DNA from: Mycogone perniciosa
Taxonomy: Eukaryota > Ascomycota > Sordariomycetes > Hypocreales > Hypocreaceae
Length of the DNA stretch: 64,000 bases
NCBI GenBank assembly: GCA_025331125.1
Contig: JAOALB010000031.1
Span: forward strand, 124,001-188,000
Direction: 5' to 3'
Of the stretch, positions 1 through 10,572 are shown piece by piece. The position numbers were made by a program, and so were the translations under genes. Each line of letters starts with the position of its first letter. The stretch's first letter is position 1. The notes under the pieces were generated by a model that saw only the letters and a program-made list of their open reading frames with translations, ran no database searches and had not been told where the DNA came from.

Positions 1-2910
1 GACTTCCAGAGCTAAGAAGGGGACAAAACGGCTATTGAAAGGTCACTCGGCCAATCTATACATATCCATTATTCCCGTATTCAAAAATGCACATGTACGA
101 AGTACACTAACGCATATATGACCACATGACCTGTCAGTTGTTACCCGCAAACACGATGCGGAGCGAAGTCTTTTGCGGAGTACGCGGTAGCTGCACAGCT
201 ATACATCGCTGGATGATCAGCGGAACACGAAGGATTTTGTCTCCAATCATCAGAGCCGAAAGGCGATTACCTGCCCAATTGGGGTTAAGGATCTTATTAT
301 GGGGATTGTGGTTTCGCCGCGTATTTCACCGAGTTGATTGTCCATACGAACGAGCACGGATGACTAGTAGTAGTAATCCTGAAAATGCGAGCACTAGCAT
401 CCCCAGATATACAAGGATTCTTGCACCAATGACAGTGATTCAACATAGTTTTGCCTGAAAGGCTGACGCAACTGCTTGTCGCTAGTCCTTACTGAAATAA
501 GTATATCGCATGATATCTAATAGGTTTATATATAGTATGTATGTTAACAACTGCGAAAATAAAGTCTTGATTTGTCTAGTCTTCAGTCCGAGGTATATAT
601 CGGGATTAGAAATTATTTCGGCGTAACTCATGATATGTATCCTAGCGCTCTCGAGGAGCGGAATGTCCTTTTACAGTATGGTCTTGGGACTTGCGATGAT
701 GTTCAAAATCACTCTCGGTTATGTAAAACAAGAGTGAAGAGAACCTTCGATTACTCAGTCGATATTCAAGAATCAGGACTCGAGGAGCGGTTTCTGGCCT
801 CGCTCTTTGTCCTTACAACACCCTACCAGAATGCGTCCTAAACTCATTACAATATCTTTCCGCTCTAACCCTTTCGTCTATGCCAGAATTGTAGATAATC
901 AAGAAATCTATTCCCTCGCCTTTCTCTGCACAACTCAAACACCTTGCAATTTTTAATTTCCTAACACAGATGCTGTATGCAATAGATCTTAGACGTTAGG
1001 ATGAACACAGAGACAGCCCTCTAGCTTCCTAAGCTCCGATAGGCCGAATAACGTTCACAGCAGCGTCAAGATGTGATGGTAGCGCTCCCTGCAGGTACAT
1101 AGATTTAGGTAAACCACAATCATTTTTGTCTAGAGTGTGCCAGCGTGTAAACGGTCCATTGTATTCAGGGCTATTTACCCTATAATATGGGGCATATCAT
1201 AGATCTCACTTCCTGCTGAAAGCTTTTCCCTCTCGCGCATTATGGTCTATCTCACATTCAAATACACATGGTAGTAAGGAGAAATTCATAACACAGACTC
1301 AGGAGTCTCAGCATCGCCTATAAAAATTCAAAGCGAGAACTAGATAGAAAATATGCATATCGTATGTTTGAAGCTGATACGCAGTGGAGCGGAACGAGTT
1401 ATGAGTACCATTGATACTCTCTGCACTACTCCGTAATGTTGATCTGAGCTGTACTGTGCAATAGCTCAACTACCCCTAGAAATTATTCATAATCTCGGTA
1501 ATTAACCTATTAGCATATATGTACGGAGTACTCCGTAGAATGATCAGATAACAGGGAATGGAGATGAGGGATCCAATTGCAGGGGTGCTCGGTAGGAAGC
1601 GGAGAAAGGGTCGGTACGTGAAAAAGCGCGCGAGAAAAGCCGACTATGCTCCATTGTGCAAATAAAAAGAGGACTGACTATGCAGCGGCTTAAAGATCTA
1701 GACCTCCGCCGCTTAAGATGTAGGTAGCGCATATATAGGGAACCGGATTTAGGGATGTAGTATCGAGTTAGAATTTGTGCTGGCTAGTGTCTATGTCCCG
1801 ATCCTACGTTGTGGCGATCATCAAGCCATTACTCGTATGGAAGTGCCAACAGGGGCAAGGCGATACGAATGGCGATAAAGTTTAGTCACCGTCATCCGGG
1901 CCCAAGTAGTTGGAATGATAGTTTCAGTAAAACACAGGTATGAGCATCCTCATGTACGGAGGATAACTTCATAGCAGTCATGGCATTTATTCGTGAGCTG
2001 TAAGACACAATATCGCCGCATCGTATTAATTAATACGGTAGAGCATAGCCATAGCCTTCTAACGCCATTTTGTCTCTCCTTTTTCTCACGAGATTCCCTC
2101 AGCCTCCAGATGCCCCACAGTCTTTTCATCTCATGACTCGTCGGATTCCCCGAACCATGCCTATCCATGTCTGTTCATTAATACCATTTTTGACGAAAGG
2201 ACGAGCGCATATTATTGATTGTTTGCCCTCAAGTGTCGTCAATTCATCAATATCATCGTCATCATCTAATGGCGCCACCTATCTGTGACTCAACTCCGAA
2301 TGTTGATGCCCAACACCACAATACTGGTCTTTTCCCCAAGATGCAGAAAAGCGTGGCGTCTAGCGCAGGAAAAGCTTGGATTCTTGCCCACTATTCGAAG
2401 ACCATGTCGGATTCCCGACTTGTGGCTTGCGACCAGCCAATTCTCGATTCGGCATGCGGCTTCCGCTTCAAGCAACGGGCCGGCGATCCCACGAGTTAGA
2501 GGCGCTAATTTAGCAATAGTCCGGGATTCTAGAATCTGACGGCAGATGAAATCGAGAAGGAATGCGATTAGTACGGTTCATTGAGGAGACATTCCGCGGA
2601 GCCATGTGTCAGTGTTGTTTCAGTCTCCTACAATTTGCTGTTAGTCCAGGAACATGACTGCGTAGTGAGGTGGCGCTTCCATATTGCCTGAGGTGCGTTT
2701 AATATTTGTAAATCTAGGCTGTGTGTTTTGCGTCGCCTGAATCGAGTTGCATTTCAGCGGCCCCATAACCTCGTATCGGGATATAGGATCATGTGGCGGA
2801 GTGATGCCCTCCCAGGTATAAGAATGGATGGATCTCTTGACATCAAATGAGCAACGCCATTATTGCCTGGCCGAAATTCACACGTACGGACGACGACACA
2901 TTTCCTCACA
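1..2910. other. Gene-poor left end, no recognisable gene
   Basis: Only short overlapping reading frames (up to about 145 codons) occur here, on both strands, and none has a recognisable domain or a convincing intron-exon structure. A perfect 14-bp palindrome made of ACGGAGT and its complement lies at about 1523-1536, with a related half-site at about 1427-1435. The last part (roughly 2700-2910) must hold the promoter and 5' leader of the gene that starts at 2911. A weakly conserved or non-coding gene cannot be excluded. Confidence 0.6.
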
Positions 2911-3813
2911 ATGAGACTCACATCTTGCATTCCCTTATCCCTACTACTCGGTGCTACGAGTATCTTCGCCAACACTCCCATCCCTGACAGTGACTTCACA
3001 CAACGCGATGGCCTCGCTGCTGCTGAAGCCGCAGCGCCTATGTGGTACATGCCAAAGGGAACATGCATGCCCTCAGCCGCTGAGGACGGCCACGGCAACA
3101 GGACCAAGGGCGTCAACAACGACGCCTGTAACATCTTCAAACTAGACCACAACTGTCCCAGACCTCCAAAGTGGAGGGGTACCAACACCTTCTATGGCAA
3201 CGTCTCCGGGGAACCGTTTGCCAACATACCGACATACTACAACGTAAAGAAATGCAACGGCCAATGGAAAATCCTCTATTACGTCTACTTCAAGAAGGAT
3301 ACTGGCCACAAGAATGATTGGGAAGGCATTGTTATTACCTTCAACGACCAAGGCGGCGGCAAATGGACCAGAAATACCGTGGCTATGGAGCAAGGTAATT
3401 GACACAGAAATGTCTTCGTGGATTCCCAGCTAACATCCGATAGATGGCCACCACCGCAGGATCAAATGGAGCGACATCAACGATACCTTTGACGGGTGAG
3501 TGCCTCATCTCCACCCATGGCACCAGTGACCTTCTAACGCATATCCCCATATAGTCCAGACGACTGGAAAGCTTTCCAACAGAAGAGCAGGAACCACGGA
3601 AAGTTCTACTTTGGCAAGTTTCACCACTCAGTGCATCACGACTGGCACACAACCTTCAAGGATACATGTCCCCCCAACTCTCAAAACGACTACCGCAACG
3701 CCGACTACCAGTTCTGGGCCAAGGACCATCTGCGCCATGCCTCGGTCCTTGATCCCAAATGGATGTTTGGTAGGGCTGTGCCTCCTTCTCATGCTGAGAT
3801 TTGCAAGTTTTAG
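2911..3813 (+). CDS. NLP/NPP1-family secreted protein (necrosis- and ethylene-inducing-like)
   Basis: Three exons, 2911-3394, 3444-3495 and 3555-3813, with introns of 49 and 59 nt at clean GT-AG sites, give a protein of about 264 residues. The ATG at 2911 opens directly onto a hydrophobic secretion signal (about residues 1-17). The NPP1 signature heptapeptide is present at residues 132-138 as GHKNDWE; the usual form is GHRHDWE, so positions 3 and 4 differ. The acidic DWE part, which in studied members helps bind a metal ion, is kept. Cysteines flank the domain, including a Cys-rich stretch near residues 50-85. Length and domain order match the family. Known members act outside the cell on eudicot membranes, but many fungal paralogues are non-cytolytic, and the altered heptapeptide makes activity uncertain. 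The gene looks intact. It is convergent with the regulator downstream. Confidence 0.9.
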
Positions 3814-4177
3814 GAGTCATTGCACTTCTGTTTTATCTTCCCTTTTTTCTGTTTTCTCCTAGTTCTTTTCTTACGGGCTTAATGATTCATGAAGCGAGGC
3901 GTTGGGTTGGCAAGGTAAACTATTGACTTGTGACAGTCATACAAATTTGGTATAATAGACGCTGGGCAAGATCTGTGATAGAGATCCTACAATATTTATG
4001 GCATAGAACACATTGATCTAGAAATACCTGTGTTGGCGGTTCGAACACCAATACCATATTAGAGGGTGCATAATAGATCCCGCTCTCTCACTCTCCACGC
4101 AGTGTTCATCTTAGGCCCAAGCATCATAGTAACGTGGCAAAGGCTCAAAGAGAGCTGGGTGTCGCTCCCTCATTACT
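3814..4177. other. Convergent intergenic region
   Basis: This 364-bp stretch separates the 3' ends of two convergent genes, the NLP gene (+) and the Zn2Cys6 regulator (-). It should contain both 3' untranslated regions. I see no further gene. Confidence 0.6.
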
Positions 4178-5833
4178 TTACACCCCAAAGTCCTGAATAT
4201 TAAAAACTCCACTGTAGAAGGAATCCAACATTGCGTCCCAATCTAGATCCACCTCCCTACCCAAAGACGGCATTGAGACACCCTCTGCCATCTCCATCAG
4301 AGACAGCTCGTGCCTCTTCATGGCCATCGAGTCCCGCAGAAGGCTTTTCGCCGTCTCTAGTGCCTCGGATGCTAGATGCGTGTCTAATATTTGCACAATC
4401 TCTTCTAGCTTGGAGAGAACCCATGAGACCTGGGCAAGACTATCGGCGCTGTTGATGGCTAACAGCACGCAGAAAAATTGGAAGGTAGAGCTCAGTATAT
4501 TCCACCATGGGACGCCTCTCTGCGCGAAGTCGTAAGCCGTCTCCACGGCTGCGTGACCAATGTTCAGAATGCACGATATCAGGTCTTTGCCAATCCTGAC
4601 TTTGAGCAGACGCAAACGACGGTACAGACAGAAACATATGTCGGCACGAGTGAGTGCTGGAAAGCCTCTTATATGCTCAAGATCGTGAAGCTTCTGTATT
4701 GTGCTCTGGAGCGTCTCGCTCAAGTCTACGAGCTCGCGGCTTGCATTCTCCTCAGGTATGAGCTGGACCATGCGAAACTGTATGTCAGCGATACTGTTCG
4801 CTTCGAGCAAGGGGAGCTGGCAGCTTATCCCATCAAAGGCCTTTCTCGTCCGACCGTATTCATAGGAGAGGATCGTGTTGATGGATCGCGCAATCCAAAA
4901 CGTTCTTCTACGACTTTCCTCTTCCGCGTTGATTTGAGTGTCCAGGCCACGCATCAAGGTCTCTGATTCCACGTTGCGATGCAACCCGATAGCTTCGGCC
5001 AGGTGCACGGCCATGGAGGATGCAAGCCATGTGAGATGAGGCCTGGTGGTTGAACGTAGGTAAAGCGTCCTGAAGATCCACGCTTGGATCTGGTCGACTG
5101 AAGGATGTCGACTAATCGTGGGGTCTTCAAGCACATCTTTGACGTGCTTCACAATCTCCGCTTCTCGGGGATGACCCTGTCGAAATGCGAGGAGAGAGCC
5201 CAAGGCCATAGCACCTCCGATAACGGCCCCGCAAACAAGGTCAGGGCTAGGGGTTGTCCAAAACCGATCGCATCTGTGAAGAAAAGCGTCCTTGTCCAAA
5301 ACAGGGAATGTGTCGTGTGCAATGGAGAAAAATACCGCGACATATCGCTGGCACTCCTCGAGCGACACAAGATCCATCAGAGGCGTATGCGATGAGCGCA
5401 GCTCCTCCGGTCTTATGCCGCAGTTCCAGGCGAAAGAATGAAGTCGTGGGGGATTCACGGACTGGAACTCTGCTCCGAGCTGATTTGGGAACGCAATCGC
5501 GGAGCTCTGGTTCATGTATCGCGGTTTAGACGGGTCCAACACGCCTCGACTCACGTGGCCAACAGGAATGACGGGACCAGGACGGCTGCTCTCTGATGAG
5601 GCCGATGATATCTGCGCTTTCGCGTGATGGCGCTCGCTCTCCGCCTCGGAGAGCCTACTGTGACTTGGCTCCGGAGTATCATCGCCATAGTGACATTGGT
5701 ATTCGTATTTCGAGCACATGAGACAGGGGAAGTGTCCGTCACATTTCCGCTTGCGCCTCCGGCACTCAGTACACGCCTTCCGAGCGCGTTGTCGTCGGCT
5801 GTGATGCCGACTTGGGGATATATCCGTTGCCAT
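4178..5833 (-). CDS. Zn(II)2Cys6 transcription factor with fungal_trans domain
   Basis: This is a single uninterrupted frame of 551 residues. The N-terminal zinc cluster has Cys at 21, 24, 31, 37, 40 and 47, spaced C-x2-C-x6-C-x5-C-x2-C-x6-C, within a basic region (RRRKRK between Cys 2 and 3) typical of Gal4-type DNA binding. The middle of the protein (about 150-420) resembles the fungal-specific transcription factor (middle homology) domain, with motifs around LEECQRYVAVFF and RRRTFWIARSINT. It is a nuclear regulator that would bind CGG-type half-sites. It lies upstream of, and on the same strand as, a broken DHA2 transporter, which shares a promoter with an oxidoreductase. That arrangement is typical of a small cluster with its own regulator. 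A 9-bp array of CCG half-sites in that promoter (7867-7938) is a plausible target, by inference only. Confidence 0.92.
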   Translation of the reverse strand: MATDISPSRHHSRRQRARKACTECRRRKRKCDGHFPCLMCSKYEYQCHYGDDTPEPSHSRLSEAESERHHAKAQISSASSESSRPGPVIPVGHVSRGVLDPSKPRYMNQSSAIAFPNQLGAEFQSVNPPRLHSFAWNCGIRPEELRSSHTPLMDLVSLEECQRYVAVFFSIAHDTFPVLDKDAFLHRCDRFWTTPSPDLVCGAVIGGAMALGSLLAFRQGHPREAEIVKHVKDVLEDPTISRHPSVDQIQAWIFRTLYLRSTTRPHLTWLASSMAVHLAEAIGLHRNVESETLMRGLDTQINAEEESRRRTFWIARSINTILSYEYGRTRKAFDGISCQLPLLEANSIADIQFRMVQLIPEENASRELVDLSETLQSTIQKLHDLEHIRGFPALTRADICFCLYRRLRLLKVRIGKDLISCILNIGHAAVETAYDFAQRGVPWWNILSSTFQFFCVLLAINSADSLAQVSWVLSKLEEIVQILDTHLASEALETAKSLLRDSMAMKRHELSLMEMAEGVSMPSLGREVDLDWDAMLDSFYSGVFNIQDFGV

Positions 5834-6107
5834 GACGGATTGGGTAAGGGTGACGAAGGATTCTAGCGCGAACCAGACTCGATATATGGAGTATTATATG
5901 CCTGTTCAGTCGATAAAAGGCCGCAGAATCACTCCTTTGACGGCTGAAATGCCAAATGTCTGCCCCACCCGAAGCTATTATTAACCAGCCTCCACGGCCA
6001 ATTAGTCAATTGTCTCCAATTCATTACTTTTGTCTGATAATTAAGGGTTCCGTGTGAAATACTCTCCAAACCACTGTGATGGAGCTGAAACGCGATATAC
6101 AAAACTG

Positions 6108-7742
6108 TCAGTGTTGGCTCTGACGCTTCCTGCTCTCATACAGAATAAACAAGGTAGCTATCACAACGCCGAGGCCGCCGAGTCCTATCCCCACATAGAA
6201 CGCACTTCTGCATCCCCTCAATAGCTCATCTTTACTCAGACCCGGACTGACTTGCGATTGCACCGTTCCAGCTATGCCGAGGCCAATAGAGATGGAATAG
6301 TTGATGACCGTGTTCACGAGAGACGCTGCGAGACCTTGGTGCTCCTTGCGCATCGCGTTACTAAGGATGATTGTGGCTGCTGGGAATGACATGTCCCTGG
6401 TCGATTTAGCAACGATGACGCCAAAGTTGGAGACGAGGGGATACTTACATTCCCCACGGCATGATGAGGATCGAGACAAACGTTTAAGCCCAGTACGTCT
6501 AGTCGGCTGGCATGAAAGCAACCAATATTCCTCCCAGCATAAACGCCATCATCGCCAGGAACATGACCATGCTGGGCTTCAATCTGCCTAGGAGCAGACC
6601 CGTGGTGAAAGCCGCACATGTGCCACTCACGGCCACGGCAGAAAACTCTGCACTCGCCAGCAAGGGGGTTTTGCCTCTGATCTGCTCGAAGAATTGCCAA
6701 AGGTAGTATAACCAGATACCAAAGCTTGACCATCCAACGCCGATGCACGCCAATACAGACGCCAGTTGGCCGCTGAAGATCTCTTTCGGTAGCAGCGGAA
6801 ACTTTGCCCGAGTTTCGATCCATGCAAAGAGGCCAAGCATGAGAAACCCGACAATCAGAAGCGCATAAACATAGGGAGTCGTCCAACCCACCCCAGGTCC
6901 TTGGTTCCAGGCAAAATTGACCAAGGCGAGGCCGATTACACCTGAAACCGCGCCGGGGACATCAATCAGATCCCATAGACTCCCTTGCGACCGCAGTTTG
7001 GCAGTCGGAGGAGTCGAGGGGATGATTAGAGCACCAGCGACTGCAACGACGCAACAAACCATCGCCATGACCCAGTACGCCCATGGCCACCATACCAACT
7101 GGGCGAATAAGGATGAGAAGACAGCCCCGAGGACAAACCCACCAGGTGCAGTAGCACCGAAGATGCTGAATATCATCGACTTTCTTCTCCCAAATGGATA
7201 CATGCGTCTGATGATGGCTATTGCCGATGGTACAGCAAAAGCTGGCCCTATACCTTGAAAGGCCCGACATATGTAAAAGATATCGGAGAGGACCAAACAC
7301 TGACGCCAACCAGTAGGGACCACAGCGCGTACCACACAAAGCCTATGATGAATATCTCTTTGTGCCCGAAAAGATCTCCCAGTCTGCCCGCAATCAGGAT
7401 GAACGTACCTACAGTCAAACTGTAGGCCGCAGGCATCCAGCTGAGTTCCCCAGGATCATGTGTGTTGAAACTGTCCCCGATGATGTGGAGAGGGGCGATG
7501 GATTGTGCCAGGCCAGCTTGTGCCAACAGCTGTGCGAGGCATAAGGTGAATATGAAGGGAATCTCGACTATTAGTGATTTGGGGGGCTGAATGCTGCTGG
7601 GTATCGGTTCGAATGCGTTTGTCCCGGTTATGCTGTTAGGTGAATCCCTTTCGGGATCAAGCTCCTGTCGCCTGTCTGGCAAGGGGTCGGTCGGTTTCTC
7701 GGTGAGCGTTTCCAAAGTCATGTCGTTGGAGCTCAGAACCAT
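6108..7742 (-). pseudogene. Broken DHA2-type MFS drug:H+ antiporter
   Basis: Translation gives a 14-TM DHA2-like transporter: motif-A-like GRLGDLFGHK in the first part, CRAFQGIGPA and FGATAPGGFVLGAVFSS in the second, and a C-terminal SLVNTVINYSISIGLG. Three lesions break it. Between about 7300 and 7270 the frame shifts by one base within the segment just before CRAFQGIGPA; no GT-AG intron of suitable length preserves that segment. A TAG at 6501-6499 and a TAA at 6486-6484 (minus strand) fall in what reads as T-Y-W-A-x-T-F-V-S, at two positions that are glutamine in the family. Both are explained by CpA-to-TpA changes (CAG to TAG, CAA to TAA). A normal 52-nt intron follows (6448-6397), and the last exon is open to the stop at 6108. 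When whole, it would export a toxic or secondary compound across the plasma membrane. A sequencing error could explain the frameshift but not easily both stops. Confidence 0.82.
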
Positions 7743-7866
7743 GGTAAGAGTGGCATGGCAATAAAATCAGTAAAACTACTGAACTCGAACTTACACATGC
7801 CTTAATGGAATCCATCTCTCCCTTTTCGTGATCAATATTTATATGTCTGGTCAAGCATGCCCAAAT

Positions 7867-7938
7867 TCCGCAATATCCGCATCGTCCGCAATGACCAACA
7901 TTCCGCGTTATCCGCACTATCCGCCATGCCCGCATTAG
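7867..7938. repeat. 9-bp tandem repeat array of TCCGCANTA in a divergent promoter
   Basis: Seven CCG triplets start at 7868, 7877, 7886, 7903, 7912, 7921 and 7930, so the spacing is 9 bp apart from one degenerate 8/9-bp unit (CCA at 7895). The unit is roughly TCCGCAWTA. The array lies between the start codons of the divergent DHA2 transporter (7742) and the MDR oxidoreductase (8083). CCG/CGG is the half-site read by Zn2Cys6 regulators, and such a gene lies two kilobases away. The regularity is seen directly; a regulatory role is inference, and a neutral minisatellite is the alternative. Confidence 0.7.
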
Positions 7939-8082
7939 ATGGTGTGAATCATGACGATTACCATTCTAAAAACACCGTTATGCAGAGTATATTTCGTGTA
8001 TAAAACGATTCTTAGCATCGCCGTATTCTCTGTAAGGAGCACACATCCTTTGGCGACAAAAGGCAATAGAAAAGAGTCCACG

Positions 8083-9066
8083 ATGTCTCACAGCGCAACG
8101 GAACCTACAATGAAAGCCCTCCGGCTTCTCCGCGAAAAAGCAGGAGAAGCTCCCACATTGGTCCTCAACGCCGTTCCCAAGCCCAAGCTGATACCTCACC
8201 ATGTTTTGGTTAAAGTCCACGCCTCAGCTATCCACCCGAGCGATGTTGCAAACGCCCAGGGACTGTTTCCATATACTCAATATCCACGGATCGTCGGACG
8301 AGACTACGCCGGGGTCGTTGAAGAGGGCCCCCAGGAGTTGGTTGGACTGGAAGTCTACGGAACCAGCGGCAAGACTTATGCATTCAGCGAAGACGGCTTC
8401 CAGGCCGAGTACTGTCTCGTTCATGAAAGGGATATCGCCCGGAAGCCAAAGAACATTACGTTTGCTCAAGCATCTACTCTTGGCGTTCCGTTTACTACAG
8501 CTGCCTTGATCTTGGAGAGGTCAGCGATCAAACAATCCGACACCGTTCTTGTCATTGGCGCAAATGGCTCAGTCGGCTCCTGTGTTGTGCAGCTCGCCAG
8601 ACACAAAGGCGCCCGAGTCTTCAAAGCCTCTCGACATCCCGGAGACGATGTGAACACGGAAAATGACCCAGAGCTTAAAGCCCTAGATGCTCTGACCGAT
8701 GGTCGAGGCGTCGACGTGGTCGTTGATACCGCCGGCTCCCCCTCGCTTATGCAGAACGCCATCCACAGATTGGCCAATGGCGGTCGTCTTGCCTTCATTG
8801 CAGCCCCCAGAATAGGTGTGACGGAATTGGGTATCGATATACGCCCATTTTATAGGGCCGACTTGAGTCTTCTTGGCTGCAACTCTTTGAACCCGTCTGC
8901 AGAGGAGATGGCGCGGCGATTGGACGAGCTGCACGAGTTATTCGAGTCAGGTAGTCTCACTCCCGAAGGTAAATGGACACAAGTATCACTGGAAAACGCA
9001 GTGGAGGCCTATGAAAAATTGGCCAAAAAGACGATCACGGGGAAATATGTTGTTGTCATGGGGTGA
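8083..9066 (+). CDS. MDR-superfamily zinc-independent oxidoreductase (quinone reductase-like)
   Basis: A 327-residue intronless protein with a GroES-like N-terminal fold (HVLVKVHASAIHPSDVANAQG, then YPRIVGRDYAGVVEEG) and an NAD(P)-binding Rossmann part carrying GANGSVGS at residues 159-166, followed by GVDVVVDTAGS. The set of catalytic and structural zinc-binding cysteines of classical alcohol dehydrogenases is missing, which points to the quinone reductase/enoyl reductase-like branch that uses NADPH. The open frame extends upstream to 7951, but the ATG at 8083 is preferred: it has an A at -3 and the upstream codons show no domain; an ATG at 8110 is also possible. It is divergent from the DHA2 pseudogene and shares its promoter with the CCG array. 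Its substrate cannot be read from sequence. Confidence 0.88.
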   Translation: MSHSATEPTMKALRLLREKAGEAPTLVLNAVPKPKLIPHHVLVKVHASAIHPSDVANAQGLFPYTQYPRIVGRDYAGVVEEGPQELVGLEVYGTSGKTYAFSEDGFQAEYCLVHERDIARKPKNITFAQASTLGVPFTTAALILERSAIKQSDTVLVIGANGSVGSCVVQLARHKGARVFKASRHPGDDVNTENDPELKALDALTDGRGVDVVVDTAGSPSLMQNAIHRLANGGRLAFIAAPRIGVTELGIDIRPFYRADLSLLGCNSLNPSAEEMARRLDELHELFESGSLTPEGKWTQVSLENAVEAYEKLAKKTITGKYVVVMG

Positions 9067-10572
9067 CGAGGTCGATGCAGCAAGATGTTGAGAGTTCATG
9101 ATCATGCCCGATATACCTGATGCGTAATGCTATAAAAATCCATTTCTGCTTCCAATTCGTCTTGACCCTTCACCAGATAAATGACATGCTGACATGCTGC
9201 TTCATGAAAGGATCCCGAAGCCCATGACAGCTTTCGTTAATCTCAACGGTCACCCTATCTCAAGACGCCATTCATGAAAACTTTAAACCGGCCACTCTGC
9301 GCCCCTTAACTGTAGTAGAGCTTCTAGAACATCGGATTGTCGGGACAATAGCGAATCCGAATCAATGGCAGAATCCGGACCTCACACGCAAGCACAGCGA
9401 GGCCCGACCAACTCCCGAGAGCCAAGACACTTGCTGTGCATAAGAAAAGCTCCCGGTTCTTGTGTAGCTTCATAAATGCGCCTCGTAAGCACAGCACTCA
9501 CAGCGATTGCCGACTGTGCCGGGCTGACAGTGCGGATCAAGATAGAGCTGGGGCTCGATATGACGCGACAGCCGTTGATGCCCCCATTCGCATCGATCCA
9601 ATGTGGTTCACGGCTCTCGGCTCAATGATCGTCGCGCCGGTTTCACTGAAGATGATGGTGAGCGTAAGGTAGAAGTACAACAGTCATCAAACATCACAGA
9701 GGCATAGAAGTGATAACTGACAGAACAACTCAGCTGCTGCTGCCGCAATCTGCCTAACAAAGTTCAACTGGTTTTGCTCTAGCCTGTGCCACTATTACCA
9801 CAACAACCCTTGAGCTGCTTGGCAGCATGATCTAGATTCTAGTTAGTGCATTAGGGGACAAAAAAAGAGACACAACAAAAAACAAAAACACAACTTAATA
9901 GGTGGTTAAGCAATAAAAGTGATCTACTAAGTGATCTACTAAGTGCAACAAGAGTTAGCTACAAAAACGTAGATATTTTGAGACTGTTTATTGTCATCTG
10001 CTTATGCATCATCATCATCACGGAGGCCGCCTAACGAGCTACAGACTTTTATTTGCAGATCAGGGAGCGAGGCGTGGAACTACCGAAATAATGGGAAGCA
10101 TCATGACTCGCGCTCCTTGACCAGGTTGAAAAACTTCTGCGCACAGTCAGGTCGCATTATCGCTACACAAGCCGAAAGAACTGCGAAATGCCGATAATAA
10201 TAGACCATCTCCGTACTCCGTATTGTTCTTAAATACTACTCAGGTCGAGATTATTTGTCATCTTCTACAGAGTTTGCATCAAGACCTATCACCTAGACTA
10301 CTACCTAGCTCAAACTCTCCCCTCAATGCTACCGGCAATGTGGCTCCAACAGAATAGTATGTGTGGGAGACATAGGTCCTTGAAGCTAGGAGTAATTCTC
10401 GTGTGGCGTCTGACTTATGACAGCCAATCTTAACAATGCTTTCAGCAGCCATCATAGCTGCAAAAGCAAACACACGAAGACACTCTATTATTAATAAATC
10501 TACTGTCATCCCGTTAGTTTGTTGTCTTACTATCTCCACCATGTCCTACCAGTCCCTCTCAATGAGCTCACC
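9067..10572. other. Intergenic region without a recognisable gene
   Basis: The longest open frames are under 100 codons and match nothing I recognise. The tract at about 9860-9960 is A-rich and low in complexity, with short direct repeats of AGTGATCTACTA. A CATCATCAT triplet run lies near 10007. Two overlapping TACTCCGTA-type motifs lie at about 10210-10223. The segment from about 10400 should contain the promoter of the membrane protein gene at 10573. Confidence 0.55.

Noticed and set aside
572..841. 89-codon frame near the left end
   Set aside because: It starts with a TTG rather than ATG and shows no domain or codon pattern like the confirmed genes.
4022..4050. GGTTCGAAC near 4038, like a tRNA B box
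   Set aside because: No matching A box or cloverleaf could be formed around it.
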